Source: UBA2834 sp963623365
GTDB lineage: Bacteria > Patescibacteriota > Saccharimonadia > Saccharimonadales > Saccharimonadaceae
DNA: 64,000 bases
Direction: 5' to 3'
Assembly: GCA_963623365.1 (NCBI GenBank)
Contig: CAVFJY010000006.1
Location: 1 to 64,000, forward strand
Positions 59,768 to 64,000 of this stretch are shown here, piece after piece. The first letter of the stretch is position 1, and every line of letters starts with the position of its first letter. The notes under the pieces were generated by a model that did no database searches, was not told the origin of the DNA, and worked only from the letters and a program-made list of their open reading frames with translations. A program made the translations under genes and the position numbers.

Positions 59768-60375
59768 TATATCCCACTCACCCACAATTCACTCGGCAAC
59801 GGCCACGCATTTGGCGTGCACCCCCTCAATCCTGTCGATTGCTGCAACATAATTGGTGCCGGTCCCGCCGTTGTTTCGCATTGCGCAATATGATTATGCC
59901 CCAAAAAATGCCCCACTTCATGATTCACTACCATCTGTCTATATTCCAGTAAACTCACCTTCAACTCATTGTAGCTATCCGACGCATTCAGCCATCTATC
60001 ATCATTAATCAATACATATGGTTTCACCGTACAACTCAGCAATGCCGAACAGCCATCATCATAGGGCGCCGCCGCTCGCACCTCCGCGCCGCTCGCCAGC
60101 ACCATATGTAATTTTCCCCCACTTTCTACGCGCGTAAATTTCACGCTCGCTCGTTTCCAGCCGCGCTCATCATTCAAGATCTCATTCACCAACTCTGCGA
60201 ATTCTTCCTTGTTCGCCTTTATCTCCCCCCGATAACTTACATCATAAGTAATATTGTACTTATAACTCGTTGTTATCACATTCTGTGTATAATATGTATC
60301 CGCTATGCTCTGAATTTCTAATTGCGTCCGTGTCACCTCTGCACTAATCGCCAAACTCACCGCGCCTTCGAGCAT
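59767..60375 (-). CDS. DUF3152-type zinc metalloprotease
   Basis: 202 residues. The zinc site HEVGHFLGHNH (152-162) is followed by C166 and the strings PAPIMLQQ and GCTPNAWPLPSE. Upstream, NDERGW, a C109/C115 pair and VLINDDRW also match DUF3152, a family best known from Actinobacteria, usually exported. Here the N-terminus (MLEGAVSLAISAEV) is not a convincing signal peptide, and an in-frame TGA shortly upstream rules out a longer form. GGGGA lies 6-7 nt upstream of the ATG. Stop overlaps the next start (TAATG). Confidence 0.85.
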   Translation of the reverse strand: MLEGAVSLAISAEVTRTQLEIQSIADTYYTQNVITTSYKYNITYDVSYRGEIKANKEEFAELVNEILNDERGWKRASVKFTRVESGGKLHMVLASGAEVRAAAPYDDGCSALLSCTVKPYVLINDDRWLNASDSYNELKVSLLEYRQMVVNHEVGHFLGHNHIAQCETTAGPAPIMLQQSTGLRGCTPNAWPLPSELWVSGI

Positions 60376-60377
60376 CT

Positions 60378-61235
60378 CTATTCCCCAGTTTTTTCATTGT
60401 CGCCATTGTTGGCATTCGTGTCGTCCGTTTTGTTTGTTTCGCTCCCATTAGCATTATTATCACCACCATCCGTACTCTTCGCCGACGCATCATCTTCGGC
60501 CTCTTCTATTGGCTCGCCGCATGTAAAGATACCTGCAATCGCTTCTTTTTCTTCATCCGATGAATTCGCGCATGGGTCTACCGTATTCTTCGCATCAAAA
60601 CCACCCAACTTCCACTCACCCGTCGCAATCCGGCCGTACAGAATCACTCGCACCGTGCCGCTCGGCTGCGCAATCGCTACACTAATCACTTTAAATACAT
60701 TGTTTACCCGCGCAAAATTCAAATTTGAATCTGCGAAATCCACCGTATAGCCTGCGCCGAATTTATTTATCAGTAAATTGTCAATTTTTACTAAATCACC
60801 CCCATCAATCAACTCCGATTCTTTCGTCAAAGTCTCAATCGCCTCATTCTGCGAACTCACGCCAAGTGCCGCATATAGGTTTCGCAAATTTCTCTCAACC
60901 GATTCTTTTTCCGTTTCCGCTTTTGTGCGCGCCGTATTCGCACTCCCCACCAGAACCACTGTCACAATCAGACCAATCAATAGCACACCCGCAAACGCCA
61001 AGGCGCAATAGGCAATCCGCTGCCACAAATAGTCTACCATCTTCCGACCACTAATCACGCCATTCGCATTCACTACATTAATCGGAGCTTGTGTTGGCGT
61101 CGCAGGCACAGGAGCTGGCGCTTCATGATAATTCTCATACGAAATATTTGGCCCACCAAAGCCGTCAAAATTCGGCATCGCATTCCCCTGCTCGCCGTTG
61201 CCATTTCCGGGCAAATTATTATTTTGCGGATTCAT
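60378..61235 (-). CDS. Single-pass membrane protein with Asn/Pro-rich head, unknown function
   Basis: 285 residues. Asn/Gly/Pro-rich head (1-60), one transmembrane helix (about 75-97), a soluble alpha/beta domain (to about 235) with two Cys, and an Asn/Asp/Glu tail. No family recognised. GAGGAG precedes the ATG. First gene of the five-gene operon ending with the tlyA-like gene; the DUF3152 start is 2 bases after its stop. Confidence 0.74.
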   Translation of the reverse strand: MNPQNNNLPGNGNGEQGNAMPNFDGFGGPNISYENYHEAPAPVPATPTQAPINVVNANGVISGRKMVDYLWQRIAYCALAFAGVLLIGLIVTVVLVGSANTARTKAETEKESVERNLRNLYAALGVSSQNEAIETLTKESELIDGGDLVKIDNLLINKFGAGYTVDFADSNLNFARVNNVFKVISVAIAQPSGTVRVILYGRIATGEWKLGGFDAKNTVDPCANSSDEEKEAIAGIFTCGEPIEEAEDDASAKSTDGGDNNANGSETNKTDDTNANNGDNEKTGE

Positions 61236-61283
61236 TCTTTCTCCTCACTGGAAATTCTTATGTTTATATTCTATCACAAGCCA

Positions 61284-61308
61284 CAAAAAATCTCGTAAAA
61301 GCTACGAG
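61284..61308 (-). terminator. Terminator after tRNA-Ser
   Basis: CTCGTA/TACGAG stem, then ATTTTTT on the minus strand. Confidence 0.82.
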
Positions 61309-61314
61309 AAAATC

Positions 61315-61404
61315 TGGCGGAGAGAACAGGATTCGAACCTGCGAGCCCCTTGCGAGGCTACACGCTTTCCAAGCGTGCTCCTTCAACCACTCGGACACCT
61401 CTCC
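61315..61404 (-). tRNA. tRNA-Ser (GGA)
   Basis: Class II tRNA: acceptor GGAGAGG/TTCTCTCC region, anticodon stem CACGC/GCGTG, loop TTGGAAA (GGA), long variable arm, TTCGAAT T-loop, encoded CCA. Confidence 0.95.
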
Positions 61405-61468
61405 AGCTCATTTCATTCTAGCATATTTCCCGCCCCTTGTCATCCGTTCCACCTTCCCGTTTTTCATG

Positions 61469-61474
61469 TATAAT
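61469..61474 (+). promoter_or_regulatory. -10 box deciding the ABC gene start
   Basis: TATAAT ending 10 nt before the ATG at 61485. The in-frame ATG at 61437 lies upstream of this box and has no site. Confidence 0.62.
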
Positions 61475-61484
61475 ACATGTAGTT

Positions 61485-62630
61485 ATGCCGAATCAAGAAA
61501 ATGAAACTATTATTGAGCTCAAAGCCATCTCCAAACGTTACGGCCTAGGCGACGCCGAGTCTTATGCCTTGCATAATTTTGATCTAACCGTCAAACGTGG
61601 CGAATTTATCATGATCATGGGACCTTCTGGCTGCGGCAAAACTACTTTGCTCAATATCATCGGCTTACTCGATAAAGCTACTTCTGGCGAATATCGCCTC
61701 GCTGGCAAAAACGTTGAGCGTATCTCTGCCCGTAAAAAGGCGCATTTCCGCGCCAAAGAAATTGGTTTTATTTTCCAAAGTTTCAATCTCATTCCCAATC
61801 TCAGCGTAATTGAAAATGTTTCCCTGCCACTCATTTATTCCGGCTATCGCAAAACTCGTCGCCTTAAAATGGCCGACACTATTCTTGAACATTTCCATTT
61901 GCGCGAACGCGAATATTACATGCCCTACCAACTTTCTGGCGGCCAACAGCAACGCGTCGCCATTGCGCGTAGCCTCATCGCCAACCCCAGCATTATTCTT
62001 GCCGATGAGCCAACCGGCAATCTCGACAGTCGTAGCAGTCACATTATCATGGAAGAACTCCAAGAAATTCATTCGCTCGGCAATACTATTATTATGGTTA
62101 CCCACAACCCCGCGCTTACTACTTACGCCACTCGCGTCATTAATATGCTCGATGGCGAAATCGATACCGACATTAAAACCGTTGCCGACCAAGACTTACC
62201 AAAACCAGGAGACCCTGAAAAAATTTCCGTTCGTATCCTTTCCAAGAAACGCCCCGTCGAACTCGAAGTTGACTCCAAGACTCCGGTTGTCGTTACTGGC
62301 AAACATGTCACAACCGAAAAACGAAAAATGAAAATAATTAAGCAAGGTGATGCCATTCGGGTCGTTCCAGCTGATTCTATCGAGGCAACTCTTCCTTCTT
62401 CATTCAATATCGAAGAATCCGTGACCGAGATTATTGCCCATCCGCATACTTCTAAAATAGAAGTAGCTGACACCGAATCCGACGCCAAATCCGATACTAA
62501 ACCTAACCTTAAACCTGACACTAAATCCGACAGCAAAACTTCTACTAAGCGCAGTCGCGTTAGCAAAATCATCAAACCCGCCAAAACTAAAACTACCAAA
62601 AGCTCTAAAAAGAAAGTGAAGGAATCCTAA
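61485..62630 (+). CDS. MacB/LolD-type ABC transporter ATP-binding protein with basic C-terminal extension
   Basis: 381 residues. The nucleotide-binding domain covers 1-225: Walker A GPSGCGKTTLLN, Q-loop FIFQSFNLIPN, signature LSGGQQQRVAIARS, Walker B IILADEPTGNLDS, and the switch His in MVTHNP. Residues 226-381 are an extension not found in MacB/LolD ATPases: a beta-rich part, then D-T-K/S-D-T-K-P repeats and a Lys/Ser/Thr-rich end (KTKTTKSSKKKVKES). Works with the permease one base downstream. The start is set by the promoter at 61469. Confidence 0.92.
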   Translation: MPNQENETIIELKAISKRYGLGDAESYALHNFDLTVKRGEFIMIMGPSGCGKTTLLNIIGLLDKATSGEYRLAGKNVERISARKKAHFRAKEIGFIFQSFNLIPNLSVIENVSLPLIYSGYRKTRRLKMADTILEHFHLREREYYMPYQLSGGQQQRVAIARSLIANPSIILADEPTGNLDSRSSHIIMEELQEIHSLGNTIIMVTHNPALTTYATRVINMLDGEIDTDIKTVADQDLPKPGDPEKISVRILSKKRPVELEVDSKTPVVVTGKHVTTEKRKMKIIKQGDAIRVVPADSIEATLPSSFNIEESVTEIIAHPHTSKIEVADTESDAKSDTKPNLKPDTKSDSKTSTKRSRVSKIIKPAKTKTTKSSKKKVKES

Positions 62631-62631
62631 T

Positions 62632-63861
62632 ATGTCGCTCTTATTAAATACTCATTTTCATCTTGCTATTGACAGTCTCCGTCGTAATCGTAGTCGTACT
62701 TTTCTCTCTGCTCTCGGTATCGCTATTGGCGTTGCTTCGATTGTTTTAATTCTTTCCCTCACTGGCGGCATTAATAGTCTCATTAGCACCAATAGCAATA
62801 AAGAATATGCCAACCTCATTCTTGTCCGTCCGACTACTTCCAAGTCCGTCGCCGATAATATTATCGACGAGCTCACTCTCAATAATCAATACATCAAATC
62901 CAATCTCACTCTCGACGACATTAAAACGATTCAAAAAATCGACAGTGTCGAAGCCGTCGCGCCAATTGCTATCTCTAACGCCGCCATCACCATTGGCGAC
63001 CGTGTCCATCAAAGCATTTCTCTCGTTGCTACCAATTCCGACCTTCAAAACATTCTCTCGCTCCACATTAAGAACGGTCAATTCCTTGATTATAGTCTTC
63101 GCGACAACATTGCCGTGCTTGGCTACAACACTGCCATGAATTTATTTGGCGGTACCGAAGCCGTCACTAAGACTTTCTATTATAACGGTCAGCAATTCAT
63201 GGTCGTTGGTGTGCTTGCCGAAGTCGATGACCCCATCAACTTCAATGGCGTCGACCTCGACAATTCCATTCTTATTAATATTGACTTTGCTAGCACCTTC
63301 GAATCCTCCATTCAAATTCAGCAAATCGATGTTCGCACCAACACTACCGATGCCGTTACTAGTACAGTCGAAACTATCAAACAGGACCTCTCTGCCGCCA
63401 AACGTGGCGATGAAAGTTTTGAGCTCATCACGGGCGAAACTAGCCTTCATCCCGCCGGCTCACTTCTCTCCATTGTTTCCAGCATGCTCACTCTCGTTGC
63501 CTCTATTTCACTCATCGTTGGTGGCGTCGGCATTATGAATATCATGCTCGTTTCCGTTTCTGAACGCACCCGCGAAATCGGCATCCGCAAAGCCGTTGGC
63601 GCCTCCAGTGGCAATATCCTCCTTCAATTCCTCTTCGAGTCTATTATTCTCAGTCTTCTTGGCTCGCTTATTGGTTTCGCTCTCGGCTACATTTTCGCCT
63701 TTCTCATCTCACTCATCACCCCATTCACGCCGCATATTTCCTGGAGCATTCTTGGTATTACTGGTGCAGTCGCGCTCATAGTTGGCGTTATTTTCGGTAT
63801 CTATCCTGCTATCAAAGCCGCCAGCAAAGATCCGATTACCAGTCTAAAATTCTATCGTTAA
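62632..63861 (+). CDS. MacB/FtsX-family ABC transporter permease
   Basis: 409 residues. N-terminal helix (about 20-42, after the SRTFLSALGIAIGVASIVL motif), a large outer MacB periplasmic core domain (about 45-260), and three C-terminal helices (about 283-305, 330-355 and 370-395). VSERTREIGIRKAVGAS is the coupling signature of this family. The pair probably extrudes peptides or lipoproteins or acts by mechanotransmission. AAGGAA upstream; 1 base after the ATPase stop. Confidence 0.92.
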   Translation: MSLLLNTHFHLAIDSLRRNRSRTFLSALGIAIGVASIVLILSLTGGINSLISTNSNKEYANLILVRPTTSKSVADNIIDELTLNNQYIKSNLTLDDIKTIQKIDSVEAVAPIAISNAAITIGDRVHQSISLVATNSDLQNILSLHIKNGQFLDYSLRDNIAVLGYNTAMNLFGGTEAVTKTFYYNGQQFMVVGVLAEVDDPINFNGVDLDNSILINIDFASTFESSIQIQQIDVRTNTTDAVTSTVETIKQDLSAAKRGDESFELITGETSLHPAGSLLSIVSSMLTLVASISLIVGGVGIMNIMLVSVSERTREIGIRKAVGASSGNILLQFLFESIILSLLGSLIGFALGYIFAFLISLITPFTPHISWSILGITGAVALIVGVIFGIYPAIKAASKDPITSLKFYR

Positions 63862-63875
63862 TTATTCTTTCAACA

Positions 63876-63909
63876 AAAAAGAGGCAGAGTCGCAAGCTCT
63901 GTCTCTTTT
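63876..63909. terminator. Bidirectional terminator after the ABC permease
   Basis: AAAAGAGGCAGAG pairs with CTCTGTCTCTTTT, loop TCGCAAG. T-tracts on both strands suggest a convergent gene to the right. Confidence 0.88.
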
Positions 63910-63968
63910 CATTGTCCGCAATATTCATTCTTCGCCCCCACAGAACTACCCCTCCTAATTGCCCGATT

Positions 63969-63998
63969 TTATTTCGTATTAATGATAATCTCTTCTAA
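63969..63998 (-). CDS. Possible C-terminal end of a minus-strand gene (partial)
   Basis: Reading in from the right edge, one frame gives L-E-E-I-I-I-N-T-K then TAA (63971-63969). The terminator at 63876-63909 has a T-tract in this direction, which fits a gene ending here. Too short to identify. Confidence 0.3.
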   Translation of the reverse strand, partial: LEEIIINTK

Positions 63999-64000
63999 TC

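Noticed and set aside
61437..61484. Longer N-terminus of the ABC ATPase
   Set aside because: The extra 16 codons lie upstream of or within the -10 box and begin next to tRNA-Ser; the domain starts normally after the ATG at 61485.
1..64000. Recoding of UGA as Gly or Trp
   Set aside because: TGA closes well-conserved genes (mscL overlap at 16164, pilD at 7556, dnaE at 53860) at the expected lengths, so the standard code is in use.

Overview
The window reads as a chromosomal stretch of a small-genome Candidatus Patescibacteria (CPR) bacterium, most probably a Candidatus Saccharibacteria (TM7) member. This is an inference. It rests on a two-locus type IV pilus system (pilD, pilin, pilC, pilT; pilB, two PilN/PilO-like genes, pilM), dense head-to-tail gene packing, many one-pass membrane proteins with low-complexity tails, an SPFH/zinc-ribbon pair, and a DUF3152 metalloprotease of a type otherwise typical of Actinobacteria, the hosts of these epibionts. 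UGA is used as a stop codon, so this is not a UGA-recoding lineage (Gracilibacteria, Absconditabacteria). One 10-N assembly gap lies at 4068-4077.

Layout. 1-3,254: end of a TetR regulator with a membrane protein, tRNA-Thr, an exported propeller-like protein, tRNA-Asp, tRNA-Gly and a membrane protein. 3,350-16,529: an rRNA/tRNA methyltransferase broken by the gap, a PH/SurA-like membrane pair, tRNA-Arg, ndk, xerD, pilus block 1 (pilD, pilin, pilC, pilT), rpoD, dnaG, and yjbR-orn-mscL. 16,577-32,820: translation and nucleotide genes (argS, pyrG, tyrS), tpiA and a MATE-kinase fusion, interleaved with self-contained single-gene cassettes of unknown function. 32,906-41,623: pilus block 2, ychF and a two-component system. 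41,751-53,816: queA-tgt, an AI-2E family transporter, cysS, the zinc-ribbon/SPFH pair, ppa, and a gapA-rpiB-rpe-pfkB-LOG sugar-phosphate operon. 53,860-64,000: dnaE, a five-gene operon holding a DUF3152 peptidase, a lipid/diacylglycerol kinase and a TlyA-like methylase, tRNA-Ser, and a MacB-like ABC exporter.

Expression follows two modes. About 18 housekeeping or membrane genes have an (often extended) -10 box ending only 6-10 nt before the start codon, so their mRNAs should be leaderless or nearly so. In contrast, seven genes (starts 1772-, 16685+, 17890-, 19972+, 27168+, 27946+, 32733-) share a near-consensus promoter (TTGACA/T, exactly 17 nt, an AT-rich -10 usually preceded by TGC). They also have 45-180 nt structured leaders, a Shine-Dalgarno sequence that in several cases lies inside a hairpin, and their own terminator. 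These moron-like cassettes mostly encode proteins I do not recognise; one is an archaemetzincin-like zinc peptidase. They are the best candidates here for an undescribed, co-ordinately expressed gene set.
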